Assembly (NCBI GenBank): GCA_902779125.1
Contig: CACZAC010000013.1
Coordinates: 54,395-118,394 of the forward strand
Origin: an uncultured Bacteroidales bacterium
GTDB lineage: Bacteria; Bacteroidota; Bacteroidia; Bacteroidales; Muribaculaceae
Length of the DNA stretch: 64,000 nucleotides
Reading direction: 5' to 3'
The number at the start of each line of letters is the position of its first letter. Within the stretch, counting starts at the first letter, position 1. A model generated the notes under the pieces. It was not told the DNA's origin. It worked only from the letters and a program-made list of their open reading frames with translations, and made no database searches. Positions 42,349 to 51,633 of the stretch are shown piece after piece. Both the position numbers and the translations under genes were made by a program.

Positions 42349-43605
42349 ATGACTAAAGAAAAGAAAAACGGAGCCTTGGTGTCAATTATCGCCATGATGT
42401 TCCTCTTCGCCATGATTTCATTTGTGACTAACATGGCAGCACCTTTCGGCACCATTTGGGATGACCATTACGATTGGGCCGGAATGATGGGTAACATGAT
42501 GAACTTTGCCGCCTATCTGTTTATGGGTATTCCCGCCGGCATCCTCATCACAAAAATCGGATACAAGAAAACCGCTCTTGTCGCCTTGGCACTCGGTTTC
42601 ATCGGCATGGCAATACAATACTTGTCAAGCACCATGACCCCCAGTGAAATCAGCACCTATGTCATCTATCTCATCGGTGCTTTCATCTGTGGTTTCTGCG
42701 TTTGTATCCTTAACACGGTGGTTAACCCCATGCTCAACCAGTTGGGCGGTGGCGGCAACCGTGGTAACCAGCTCATCCAGACTGGTGGCACGCTCAACTC
42801 CTTGGCAGCAACGCTGACGCCGATGTTTGTGGGCATGCTGATTGGAGAAACGACCGAGAAGACAACCATGGAGTCTGTTCAGCCGCTGCTGTTCATCGCT
42901 ATGGGTATTTTCCTTATCTCGTTCGCTATCATCTACTTCACCAAACTGCAAGAGCCTGAGACTGAAGCCCAGAACGTGATGCAGGGTGTGAAAGGCGCAC
43001 TCGGTTTCCGTCATCTGGTGCTGGGTATCATCGCCATCTTCTTCTATGTGGGCATCGAGGTAGGTATTCCCGGACAGCTTCTGTTCTACCTCACTGAGCC
43101 TGTTGCTGAGGGTGGTGTTCTGGGCAGTGCACCCATTGCAGGCGCCATCGCTGGTATCTATTGGCTGCTCATGCTGGTTGGCCGCTTCAGCAGTTCTCTT
43201 ATTTCAGGTAAGGTGTCACCACGGACACAGCTCACTTGCACGTCAATATTGGCCATCATTCTCTTATTGGTTGCCATCTTCATGCCCGAGGATGTCAAGA
43301 TGACCCTGAAGGGTGCTGAGGTTCCCGTCAAGGTGTTGTTCATCATCATGTGCGGTATCTGCACTTCAGTTATGTGGGGTGTTGTCTTCAACCTTGCCAC
43401 CGAGGGCTTGGGCAAATTCACCGCTGCCGCTTCCGGTCTGTTCATGACGATGGTTGTGGGTGGTGGTGTGATGCCGCTTATCCAGAACTTCATGTCTGAT
43501 GAAGTTGGCCACATCCAGAGCTACTGGCTGGTTATCGCCATGCTGGCCTACATGTTATTCTACGCGCTCGTCGGCAGCAAACCTTCACAGAAAGCTGCAG
43601 AATAA
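42349..43605 (+). CDS. MFS sugar transporter (FucP/GluP-like)
   Basis: A 418-aa protein with 12 hydrophobic segments, near FucP/GluP in style: NMAAPFGTIWDDHYDW, FAAYLFMGIPAGILITKIGYKK and the interdomain motif CILNTVVNPMLNQLGGGG NRGNQLIQTGG. Substrate specificity (glucose, galactose or fucose) cannot be read. A -7 box TATTTTTG (42292-42299) lies 50 nt upstream. A very good terminator follows at 43634-43670 and transketolase is next, but on a separate promoter. Confidence 0.85.
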   Translation: MTKEKKNGALVSIIAMMFLFAMISFVTNMAAPFGTIWDDHYDWAGMMGNMMNFAAYLFMGIPAGILITKIGYKKTALVALALGFIGMAIQYLSSTMTPSEISTYVIYLIGAFICGFCVCILNTVVNPMLNQLGGGGNRGNQLIQTGGTLNSLAATLTPMFVGMLIGETTEKTTMESVQPLLFIAMGIFLISFAIIYFTKLQEPETEAQNVMQGVKGALGFRHLVLGIIAIFFYVGIEVGIPGQLLFYLTEPVAEGGVLGSAPIAGAIAGIYWLLMLVGRFSSSLISGKVSPRTQLTCTSILAIILLLVAIFMPEDVKMTLKGAEVPVKVLFIIMCGICTSVMWGVVFNLATEGLGKFTAAASGLFMTMVVGGGVMPLIQNFMSDEVGHIQSYWLVIAMLAYMLFYALVGSKPSQKAAE

Positions 43606-43633
43606 CCATTATTGACTGATAATCAATCACATC

Positions 43634-43670
43634 ATTGTGGTCACGCCTCAGGGTGTGGCCACAATTTTTA
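43634..43670 (+). terminator. Intrinsic terminator
   Basis: 14-nt arms (43634-43647 and 43652-43665) with two G-T pairs and a TCAG loop, followed by TTTTATTTTTG. Confidence 0.92.
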
Positions 43671-43767
43671 TTTTTGTTAATAAAAACCTATCGCTGTTTC
43701 TATACCATGTCAAAAAAAAACCGTATTTTTGTAGTTTAAAATAAAGAACTCTAAAACCTGAAGAATT

Positions 43768-45795
43768 ATGATAGACTCCAAGTTGATGACTCGCGCAGCG
43801 GACAACATCCGCATTTTGGCTGCTTCGATGGTAGAACAGGCCAAGTCAGGACATCCCGGTGGTGCCATGGGTGGTGCCGATTTTGTGAACGTCCTGTTTT
43901 CCAAGTATCTTGTAACTGACCCCGACAACCCATCGTGGTTCGCCCGTGACCGCTTCTTCCTGGATCCCGGCCACATGTCGCCCATGCTTTATAGCGTGTT
44001 GCATCTGGCAGGCCACTATACTACCGACGATATTAAGGCGTTCCGTTCATGGGGCAGCATCACTCCCGGCCATCCCGAACTTGATGTTGAGCATGGTGTG
44101 GAGAACACGTCGGGACCATTGGGCCAAGGCCATGTGATGGCTGTTGGCTGCGCCATCGCCGAGCGTTTCATCGCTACACACTATAGCGAGGTGTTTGCCC
44201 ACAAGACCTATGCCTTCATCAGTGACGGCGGCGTACAGGAGGGCATTTCCCAAGAGGCTGCACGCATCGCCGGCTACCTGGGACTGAATAACCTGATCAT
44301 GTTCTATGACAGCAATACGGTACAATTATCTACCGATTGCGATGCCGTGAGCAACGAGGACACCGCCATGAAGTACCGCGCTTGGAACTGGAACGTCATC
44401 GAGTGTGACGGAACCGACCCTGTGGCTCTTGCAGCCGCTCTCGACAAGGCAATAGCTGAGGCAGAGCGTCCCACCATCATCATCGGCCGCACCATCATGG
44501 GTCGTGGCTGTGTGACAGCCGAGGGCGAAAACTTTGAGGGCAAATGCAGCACTCACGGCAACCCCCTGAGCAAGTCAGGAGCCGACTACGGCAAGACCAT
44601 TGAACACTTGGGCGGCAATCCAGAGAATCCTTGGGTTGTGTTCCCCGAGGTGGCTGAACTGTATGCACAGCGCGCAGCCGAGCAACGCGAAATCGTCGCT
44701 AAACGCGAAAAAGACATCGAAGCATGGGCTCAGCAGAATCCCGAAGCCATGCAGCGCCTGCAAGACTATATCGACAGCAAAGCGCCCCAAGTGGACTATG
44801 CCGCCATCGAGCACAAGCCCGGCATCGCCACCCGTGCTGCCAGCGCCAACGTGCTCGCCGCCCTTGCAAAGGATGTTGAGAACATGATTGTTTCGTCGGC
44901 CGACTTGGCCAACAGTGACAAGACCGATGGATTCCTGAAGGTGCGCGGAGCCTTCAAACGCCACGACTTCACGGGGGCATTCCTGCATGCCGGCGTATCG
45001 GAACTTGCCATGGCAGCCATCATCAACGGTATGGTCCTGCATGGCGGAGTAATTGCCGCCTGTGGCACATTCTTCGTGTTCAGCGACTACATCAAGCCTG
45101 CCGCCCGCCTGTCGGCGCTGATGGAGTTGCCCGTCAAGTTTATCTGGACCCACGACGCCTTCCGCGTGGGCGAGGACGGCCCCACCCACGAGCCCGTTGA
45201 GCAAGAGGCCCAAATCCGCCTGATGGAAGAGTTGCAGAACCATCACGGCCGCAACAGTATGCTCGTGCTGCGTCCCGCCGATGCTGCCGAGACCTCTGTG
45301 GCATGGAAGATGGCGATGGAGAACAACCTGACCCCCACCGCACTGATTCTCTCGCGTCAGAACATCGAAGACCTGCCCTCGGCCACGGGCAACCGTTATC
45401 AAGATGCCTTGGGCGCCGAGCGTGGCGGTTATGTCGTCATCAAGCAGGACAAGCCCGACGTTGTGCTCGTAGGCAACGGCTCGGAGGTAGCCACACTGGT
45501 TGCCGCCAATGCCATCATCAGTGAACGAGGCATTAAGGCCCAAGTGGTTTCGGTTCCGTCTATCGGCCTTTTCCTCAATCAGGATGCCGATTACCGCAAT
45601 CAAGTCATCCCCGCCAGTGTTCCTGCATTTGGACTGACATCAGGACTGCCCAGCACCTTGAGGCGCGTGGTACCCACCGGCACCATTTACGGTCTCAACC
45701 ACTTCGGAGCATCAGCACCCTACAAGGTGCTTGATGAAAAATTCGGTTTCACTCCTGAGAACATCGCTGAGCGTATAATCAAATCTCTAGAGTAA
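43768..45795 (+). CDS. tkt: Transketolase
   Basis: A 675-aa TPP enzyme that moves two-carbon units in the pentose phosphate pathway. Landmarks are the N-terminal KSGHPGGAMGGADF, GHMSPMLYSVLHLAGHY, the TPP/Mg site FISDGGVQEGISQEAA...FYDSNTVQLS (the usual GDG is SDG here) and the catalytic-His region. The pyrimidine-binding domain has FKRHDFTGAFLHAGVSELAM, and the C-terminal domain has WTHDAFRVGEDGPTHEPVEQ. The length is typical. A -7 box (TATTTTTG, 43724-43731) lies 37 nt upstream. Confidence 0.96.
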   Translation: MIDSKLMTRAADNIRILAASMVEQAKSGHPGGAMGGADFVNVLFSKYLVTDPDNPSWFARDRFFLDPGHMSPMLYSVLHLAGHYTTDDIKAFRSWGSITPGHPELDVEHGVENTSGPLGQGHVMAVGCAIAERFIATHYSEVFAHKTYAFISDGGVQEGISQEAARIAGYLGLNNLIMFYDSNTVQLSTDCDAVSNEDTAMKYRAWNWNVIECDGTDPVALAAALDKAIAEAERPTIIIGRTIMGRGCVTAEGENFEGKCSTHGNPLSKSGADYGKTIEHLGGNPENPWVVFPEVAELYAQRAAEQREIVAKREKDIEAWAQQNPEAMQRLQDYIDSKAPQVDYAAIEHKPGIATRAASANVLAALAKDVENMIVSSADLANSDKTDGFLKVRGAFKRHDFTGAFLHAGVSELAMAAIINGMVLHGGVIAACGTFFVFSDYIKPAARLSALMELPVKFIWTHDAFRVGEDGPTHEPVEQEAQIRLMEELQNHHGRNSMLVLRPADAAETSVAWKMAMENNLTPTALILSRQNIEDLPSATGNRYQDALGAERGGYVVIKQDKPDVVLVGNGSEVATLVAANAIISERGIKAQVVSVPSIGLFLNQDADYRNQVIPASVPAFGLTSGLPSTLRRVVPTGTIYGLNHFGASAPYKVLDEKFGFTPENIAERIIKSLE

Positions 45796-45923
45796 AATAT
45801 AAAAAGCGAAGAAAATTTTTAAGATTATTTTTCGCTAATAAAAATAATTATCGTACTTTTGCACGATAAAACCAATAGGAGACAATAAAAAAGTTTAACA
45901 AAATAAAACGTAAGTTTATAGTT

Positions 45924-47165
45924 ATGAAGAAATTTACATTATTCTTGCTTCTGTGCGTAACTTGCCTGCTGCCCTCTGTAACGAGCGCACAGGAAGTTAC
46001 CTATGTCGAAGATCCGTCACAAGGCTATCTCTTCAACCGCATGAGGGACAATTGGTTCATCACTGCAGATGGAGGTGTTGGTCTGATGATGTCATCTTAC
46101 GATAAGCACGAGAAGTTTGGTCACCGTATTGGTGCAAAGGCCGACTTGTTCATTGGCAAATGGTTCTCACCGCTTCTGGGTTTGCGTGGAGGTCTTGACT
46201 ATGAGCAGATCAAGGGTGCAACCTGGACCGGCAACTACGCCGCTCTCGGTTACCGTTCATGGCCCCGTGTACTTGATGGTGGCAGGTACGTTCCCCAGCA
46301 CTTCAACAACTTCGGTCTTGTTGGTGACGTCCTGTTCAATGTATCGAACTGGTTGTGTGGTTACAAGCCCTATCGTTTCTACAACTGCATTTTCTACGTT
46401 GGTATGACTGTGAACTGGGTATATGCCCGTGACGGTGCCCGCCCCGTATCTGACGGCAAGTGGAAATATGGTGCAAACGATGACCCCGACCACAGCCGCA
46501 ACTACAGTATGCAGACCGGTTTGCTCAACAGCTTTGCTATCACCAAGAGGCTTGACTTCAACATCGACCTTCGCTTCGACCTCATGCAAGAGCACATCGA
46601 CGGTGCCGGTATGGGTTACAGGACCTGGAACGAGTATCCCGGTATCCTGCTGGGTATGACCTACAAGCTGGGCAAGAGCGAGTGGAACGCTCCTGTTACC
46701 GCCGTTTGCCCCGAGTGGAAATACACCGATGCCGAGGGTGATGCTCTGGTTGCCGACTTGAACAACGCCAACCGCCGCATCGCTGACCTCGAGGACCAGC
46801 TGCGCAAGTGCCTCGAGAAGAAGCCCGAGCCCGCTGAAGCCGAGGCTCCCCTTGCTACAATCTACTTCCCCATCAACCGCACTGAGGTTCTGGGTGTACA
46901 ACGCAACGTGCTCGATGCTGTTGCCGAGGTCATGAAGAACGAGAACCGCAACTACCTGCTTACCGGTTGGGCCGACAACTACACTGGCAATGACCAGATC
47001 AACGTCCGCCTGCGTAAGGGTCGTGTTGCTACCGTCAAGAGCGAACTCGTGAAGAAGGGTGTTGCTGACAGCCGTCTCGAAACCGAGATCAACAATGGCG
47101 AGCTCACCAACTACGGTCCCAAGTGCGCTTCTCTCGACCGTGCCGTGACCATCCACCGCAAGTAA
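45924..47165 (+). CDS. OmpA-family outer-membrane protein
   Basis: A 413-aa protein with a signal peptide ending in VTSAQ. Residues ~35-255 are an outer-membrane beta-barrel rich in aromatic and Gly residues (GRYVPQHFNNFGLVGDVLFN). A short heptad coiled coil (VADLNNANRRIADLEDQLRK) is at about 278-297. The C-terminal ~110 residues are a peptidoglycan-binding OmpA domain with IYFPINRTEV, LTGWADNYTGNDQINVRLRK and RVATVKSELVKKGV. A -7 box TACTTTTG (45854-45861) and a strong terminator bracket it, consistent with a highly expressed single gene. Confidence 0.92.
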   Translation: MKKFTLFLLLCVTCLLPSVTSAQEVTYVEDPSQGYLFNRMRDNWFITADGGVGLMMSSYDKHEKFGHRIGAKADLFIGKWFSPLLGLRGGLDYEQIKGATWTGNYAALGYRSWPRVLDGGRYVPQHFNNFGLVGDVLFNVSNWLCGYKPYRFYNCIFYVGMTVNWVYARDGARPVSDGKWKYGANDDPDHSRNYSMQTGLLNSFAITKRLDFNIDLRFDLMQEHIDGAGMGYRTWNEYPGILLGMTYKLGKSEWNAPVTAVCPEWKYTDAEGDALVADLNNANRRIADLEDQLRKCLEKKPEPAEAEAPLATIYFPINRTEVLGVQRNVLDAVAEVMKNENRNYLLTGWADNYTGNDQINVRLRKGRVATVKSELVKKGVADSRLETEINNGELTNYGPKCASLDRAVTIHRK

Positions 47166-47193
47166 TCTCACTTGACGAGGATTTAAGACAAAA

Positions 47194-47233
47194 AAAAGGT
47201 GTTCCACTCCATTACTGGTGGAACATCTTTTTT
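47194..47233 (+). terminator. Intrinsic terminator after the OmpA gene
   Basis: AAAAGGTGTTCCAC pairs with GTGGAACATCTTTT around TCCATTACTG and is followed by a T-run (47226-47233). Confidence 0.92.
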
Positions 47234-47267
47234 AAATACCCTTCACATTTATATTATATAGGCACCC

Positions 47268-48692
47268 ATGTCACCACAGCCAGGCAAAGACTCATTGCTT
47301 CGTCTTATCCGTGATGGGCAACCGTTGTCGCTCAAGCAACAGTTGCGCCTCACTCTGGCATTGAGCATTCCTGCCATTCTCGCCAACGCGTCGGCTGTCG
47401 TGATGCAATTCATCGACGCAGCCATGGTGGGACAGCTGGGTGCCGACGACTCGGCGTCGGTTGGGCTCATGGGCACAACCAACTGGCTGTTCGAGGGAGT
47501 ATTGAGTGCCTTTGCCGCGGGTTATGCCGTACAGGTAGCCCATTTGCTGGGAGCCAAGCGCAGTGTTGATGCGCGGCAAGTGGTGAGGCAGGCCATTGTC
47601 GTGTGTCTGCTTTTCAGCCTGATGCTGGCGGGATTTGGACTGATGATATGCCGGCCGTTGCCGGTTTGGCTTGGTGCCCAACCCCACATCCGTGCCCATG
47701 CGACCCTCTATTTCGGCACATTCATGCTGTTCGTGCCGTTTTTCATGCTCGACATTGTGGCAAGCTCGATGTTGCGGAGCAGTGGCAACATGCGCATTCC
47801 CAGCATGCTCAACATTCTGATGTGTGTGCTGGATGTTGTGTTCAACTTTTTCCTGATTTTCCCCACACGTCAAGTCACCTTGCTGGACCACAGCATGACA
47901 ATGCCCGGTGCAGGCCTGGGTGTCGTGGGAGCAGCCTTGGGAACGGCATGCGCCGGACTCGTGGTCGCCATGCTCATGATGTACTATCTTGTTTTCCGCT
48001 CCAGCGAGCTTCGGCTCACCATCGACCGGGGTACATTCAAGCCCACTTGGAAGACGTTCAGGAAAGCCATCGGCATTTCCACCCCAATGGGTCTGCAACA
48101 CATCATGATGTGCAGCGCTTCGATAGTCATCACAGGTATTGTCGCACCACTGGGCAGCATCGCCCTCGCCGCCAACTCATTCGGCATTACCGCCGAGAGC
48201 CTCTGCTATATGTCGGGCTATGGCATCGGCGATGCCGCCACGACGCTCATCGGGCAAAGCCTGGGCGCAGGCCGCAAACGGCTCACCCGCAGCTTTGCTT
48301 GGATTACCGTGTTCTTGGGTATGTTCATTATGGGAGTAATGGCGATATTCATGTATGTGTTCGCAACCCAGCTGATGGGACTCATGTCCCCTGTTCCCGA
48401 GGTGGTCGAACTGGGAGCGCGATGCCTGCGCGTTGAAGCTTGGTCCGAGCCTTTGTTCGCTGCCGCCATCATCTGCTACGGCGTGTTTGTGGGTGCCGGT
48501 TACACGATGGTGCCCTGCGGCATCAATCTGGTGAGCATGTGGATGGTGAGACTTGGCTTATCGGCCCTCATGGTGACCACGATGGGACTCTACGGCGTGT
48601 GGATGGCAATGGCGATAGAATTGTGCTTCCGTGGCACGGTATATCTCTTGTGGCTCTCGTCCAAGCGCTGGATGAGAACCGTCATTGATTAG
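47268..48692 (+). CDS. MATE family efflux transporter
   Basis: A 474-aa integral membrane protein with 12 hydrophobic segments. Features are LALSIPAILANASAVVMQFIDAAMVGQLG, the ASVGLMGTTNWLFEGVLSAFA segment of the first half, and the matching GYGIGDAATTLIGQSLGAGRKR in the second. MATE proteins export drugs or metabolites with Na+ or H+ coupling; the substrate is unknown. Its stop overlaps by 11 bp the stop of the convergent EamA gene at 48682. Confidence 0.93.
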   Translation: MSPQPGKDSLLRLIRDGQPLSLKQQLRLTLALSIPAILANASAVVMQFIDAAMVGQLGADDSASVGLMGTTNWLFEGVLSAFAAGYAVQVAHLLGAKRSVDARQVVRQAIVVCLLFSLMLAGFGLMICRPLPVWLGAQPHIRAHATLYFGTFMLFVPFFMLDIVASSMLRSSGNMRIPSMLNILMCVLDVVFNFFLIFPTRQVTLLDHSMTMPGAGLGVVGAALGTACAGLVVAMLMMYYLVFRSSELRLTIDRGTFKPTWKTFRKAIGISTPMGLQHIMMCSASIVITGIVAPLGSIALAANSFGITAESLCYMSGYGIGDAATTLIGQSLGAGRKRLTRSFAWITVFLGMFIMGVMAIFMYVFATQLMGLMSPVPEVVELGARCLRVEAWSEPLFAAAIICYGVFVGAGYTMVPCGINLVSMWMVRLGLSALMVTTMGLYGVWMAMAIELCFRGTVYLLWLSSKRWMRTVID

Positions 48693-49590
48693 CGGGATTG
48701 CGCTTGAATTTCTCGGCAATGATGACGCCCGCCAGGATGAGCGCGCAGCCGATATAGGCAATCATAGTTGTCCGCTCGCCAAACCAGATGGCGGCGGCAA
48801 TCATCGAAATAATCGGGCTCAAGTAGAAATAATTGCTGGCACGCACCGCACCGATACGCTTGACGGTGATACCCCAGATGAAGTAAGCCGCCATCGAGCA
48901 GATGAGTCCCAGATAGAGCAGATTGCCCCACACAGCGGGTTGACTCAACGTGGCCCAATCCAGTTGGGAGTCTTCCAATGCCAACAACGGCAATGCCGAC
49001 AACACGCCATAGAAGAACAGCTTGCGCGTGATGAACAGTGTCGTATAGGTGCGGTTCAACCGCTTCAGCGCCATCGAATAGAACGCCCACACCAGCGCGG
49101 CAAGCAACGCCAACACATCACCCAGCACACTGTCGCCCCACACCAGTCCGTCCTTCAACGCCAGCATCACGGCTCCGACAAAGGCAATGACCATGCCGAC
49201 CAACGTCAGTAGCGAGATGCGCTCGTCACGATAGAAAATGGCGCCCATCAGGGCTGTCGTCAACGGAGCAGTGCTCACCAATACGGCGACATCGCTAATC
49301 AGCGTCAATTCCAGCGCGGTGTTTTCGGCAATGAAGTAGGCAGAGCCACCCGCAACGCCGCACACCACAAACAGCAACTCGTCGCGCCAGCCAGTGAGCC
49401 GCACCTTGAAACGGCAGATGACCAGCAACGAGAGGTAAGCAATGGTGAAACGCGCCACAAAAATCTCGGTAGGCGTTAATCCCGCGTCCAACAGCACTCG
49501 CGTGTTGAGGAACGAAATGCCCCAAACCAAAATCATGGCGAATGCCGCCACATGATACCAGAAGTCGCTATTTCCCTTTGATTGTCCCAT
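48682..49590 (-). CDS. DMT superfamily (EamA) transporter
   Basis: A 302-aa protein with ten hydrophobic segments in two EamA repeats: FAMILVWGISFLNTRVLLDAGLTP opens the first and LICSMAAYFIWGITVKRIGAVRAS lies in the second. This is the RhaT/YdcZ-like drug-metabolite transporter group; the substrate is not predictable. It runs convergent with the MATE gene and divergent from tilS. A -7-like TAATTTTG (49612-49605, minus strand) sits just before the start. Confidence 0.92.
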   Translation of the reverse strand: MGQSKGNSDFWYHVAAFAMILVWGISFLNTRVLLDAGLTPTEIFVARFTIAYLSLLVICRFKVRLTGWRDELLFVVCGVAGGSAYFIAENTALELTLISDVAVLVSTAPLTTALMGAIFYRDERISLLTLVGMVIAFVGAVMLALKDGLVWGDSVLGDVLALLAALVWAFYSMALKRLNRTYTTLFITRKLFFYGVLSALPLLALEDSQLDWATLSQPAVWGNLLYLGLICSMAAYFIWGITVKRIGAVRASNYFYLSPIISMIAAAIWFGERTTMIAYIGCALILAGVIIAEKFKRNPANQ

Positions 49591-49673
49591 GAGAATTGAT
49601 GGTACAAAATTACAATATAGTTTTCAGTTGTCGGTTTCCTCTAGCCAGTTTTTTTCGCCACCACGTCCATTTG

Positions 49674-49704
49674 TTGACCGATAGCAAAAAAAACACTACC
49701 TTTG
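49674..49704 (+). promoter_or_regulatory. Promoter for tilS
   Basis: TTG at 49674-49676 and TACCTTTG at 49697-49704, spacer 20 nt; the ATG chosen for tilS is 15 nt downstream. Confidence 0.75.
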
Positions 49705-49718
49705 CCACAGTGAAAGAG

Positions 49719-51023
49719 ATGGAACTCATCCATAGTGTCTTGACCGACGAGGAACGCGAGTTTCTCGCGCAACAGCCAGTGTTGGTAGCGCTGAGCGGCG
49801 GTGCCGACTCGGTGGCGCTCCTGCGTGCGCTGCTGGCAGCAGGATGTGACTGCCGCGCGGCACACTGCAATTTTCACCTGCGTGGAGAGGAATCGATGCG
49901 CGATGAGCAGTTTGTGCGTGACCTGTGCCAACGGCTTGACGTGCCCCTGACAGTCAAGGATTTTGACGTCACCGCTTACCAATGTGAGCATGGCGGCTCG
50001 GTCGAGATGGCATGCCGCGAACTGCGCTATACCTGGTTTGAGCAGGAACGGCAACGGCAAGGATGTCCAGTTATCGCCATCGCCCATCATGCCGATGACC
50101 AGGTTGAGACCTTCTTCCTGAACCTGCTGCGCGGCACAGGCGTGAAAGGCCTGTCGGGCATGCAGCGACTCAACGGCCACATTTGGCGCCCATTGCTCGG
50201 CGTTAGCCGCAATGACTTGCTGGAACACCTCTCATCACTCGGTCAAGACTATGTGACCGACAGCACCAACGCCCAGAACGACTACCGCCGTAACCGCCTG
50301 CGCAACATCGTCTTGCCCGTTATCGAGCAGCAATTCCCCAGCAGCGACCGACGCATCCTTGACACCATGGACAACCTGGCAAGAGACCACGCCCTGCTCA
50401 AAACTCTGGTTAATGAAATCCTGCCCGATGAGCGCCATTTTGACATCAAGGCGTTGTGCGACACACCCCACGCCTCTACCCTGCTCTATCACCGTATTCG
50501 CCACCTGGGATTCAACCGTGAGCAATGCGTCAACATTATCGAGGCGGCACGCCAGGGGCATTCGGGGCGGCAATTCAGCGCAAACGGCCATTTGCTCGTC
50601 ATCAACAGGCAGACGATTGACATCGAGCCTCTCAACGAGCCTGACGATATCGAAATCCCGCTCGACTTGACATACGGTCTGCAAAGCCCCGTTCACATCA
50701 ACATCGAGCAGGGTGATATGCCCTTCTCGCCACACATGTGTGATGGCAAGCACACCGTTGCATTCAACACCAGTCTACTTGACTGTCAACGCGTTGTGCT
50801 GCGACATTGGCGGCGTGGAGACCGCATTAGGCCCTTCGGCATGAACGGCACCAAACTCGTCAGCGACCTGTTCAACGACCTCAAACTGAACCATGCCGAC
50901 AGACAATCCGCATGGCTGTTAGAGGCCGACGGTGACATTCTGTGGGTGCTCGGTTACCGTGCCGCGGCACTCTACCCTATCCAAAAAGAGTCACAAAATT
51001 ACCTAATTTTAAGACAAATTTAA
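49719..51023 (+). CDS. tilS: tRNA(Ile)-lysidine synthetase
   Basis: The start is ATG 49719 (MELIHSVLTDEEREFL), because the promoter at 49674-49704 rules out the longer frame; 434 aa. TilS attaches lysine to C34 of tRNA-Ile(CAU) so that it reads AUA. The PP-loop SGGADSVALLRAL binds ATP (about 25-38). The N-terminal ATP-pyrophosphatase domain includes AAHCNFHLRGEES, AHHADDQVETFFLNLLRGTG and DSTNAQNDYRRNRLRN. The C-terminal TilS_C domain includes HWRRGDRIRPFGMNGTKLVSDLFNDLKL. It ends 29 nt before the next tRNA promoter's -33 box. Confidence 0.95.
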   Translation: MELIHSVLTDEEREFLAQQPVLVALSGGADSVALLRALLAAGCDCRAAHCNFHLRGEESMRDEQFVRDLCQRLDVPLTVKDFDVTAYQCEHGGSVEMACRELRYTWFEQERQRQGCPVIAIAHHADDQVETFFLNLLRGTGVKGLSGMQRLNGHIWRPLLGVSRNDLLEHLSSLGQDYVTDSTNAQNDYRRNRLRNIVLPVIEQQFPSSDRRILDTMDNLARDHALLKTLVNEILPDERHFDIKALCDTPHASTLLYHRIRHLGFNREQCVNIIEAARQGHSGRQFSANGHLLVINRQTIDIEPLNEPDDIEIPLDLTYGLQSPVHINIEQGDMPFSPHMCDGKHTVAFNTSLLDCQRVVLRHWRRGDRIRPFGMNGTKLVSDLFNDLKLNHADRQSAWLLEADGDILWVLGYRAAALYPIQKESQNYLILRQI

Positions 51024-51052
51024 TTCACCCTGAAGAAAAATCGGGCAAAAAC

Positions 51053-51083
51053 TTGCACAAAACCAAAAATGGCAGTACCTTTG
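51053..51083 (+). promoter_or_regulatory. Promoter for tRNA-Ser(TGA)
   Basis: TTG at 51053-51055 and TACCTTTG at 51076-51083, spacer 20 nt; the tRNA begins 40 nt downstream. Confidence 0.8.
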
Positions 51084-51122
51084 CACCCCAAATGGGCAAG
51101 TTGCGTAGTGTGACTTGCTTTC

Positions 51123-51208
51123 GGAGAGATGGCAGAGTGGTCGATTGCGGCGGTCTTGAAAACCGTTGAGGCTAACTACCTCCAGGGGTTCGAATCCCTT
51201 TCTCTCCG
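51123..51208 (+). tRNA. tRNA-Ser (anticodon TGA)
   Basis: An 86-nt class II tRNA: acceptor GGAGAGA/TCTCTCC, anticodon loop CTTGAAA (anticodon TGA, reading UCA), long variable arm, T-arm AGGGG-TTCGAAT-CCCTT. An accessory patch begins right behind it. I found no second copy of its 3' end in the window. Confidence 0.96.
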
Positions 51209-51633
51209 CATTTACATATAGCAATGTACCCCCTTTTGTATCCCCTACTCCCTCGCTATTAATAATTCACAACAGGTGCCAATCCGTCACGTGACAAGAC
51301 ACTTTGTCAGTCCGACGCGCTTTATTAACCAACCAACATAACCCCTTGTACGGCGGATAGTTAGCATTACAGGACAATAATTGACAGCCAAAAAGTTTGG
51401 CACAATGATTGCTCGGCTTTAAGTATGGTACATAAAAAAATTAATATTTTATGTTAGTGAATTTGCTCAATAATGTGCGATTCAAGAGTGAAAGTAACCT
51501 TATTGTTTCACCCTTTAACACCTCCGTTATGCCTATGTAAGAAAAAGTATGCTGAGAGACGATTGACTAGCTTCATGCTAGTTTCTTTGATTTGCACTAA
51601 GTTACTAACGATGCGCAATCATGTCGTCAACAA
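51209..51633. other. 425-bp non-coding stretch behind tRNA-Ser(TGA)
   Basis: No ORF of interest. It contains a perfect match to the sigma-54 consensus (51398-51413) and a small hairpin ACTAGC TTCAT GCTAGT (51566-51582) followed by TTCTTTG. It is AT-rich in the second half. There is no clear tRNA terminator. Confidence 0.6.
51398..51413 (+). promoter_or_regulatory. Sigma-54-type promoter motif
   Basis: TGGCACAATGATTGCT fits TGGCACRNNNNTTGCW at every fixed position. It points toward the orphan gene 220 nt downstream. I estimate few chance hits in a window this size. No sigma-54 activator gene is in the window. Confidence 0.4.
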
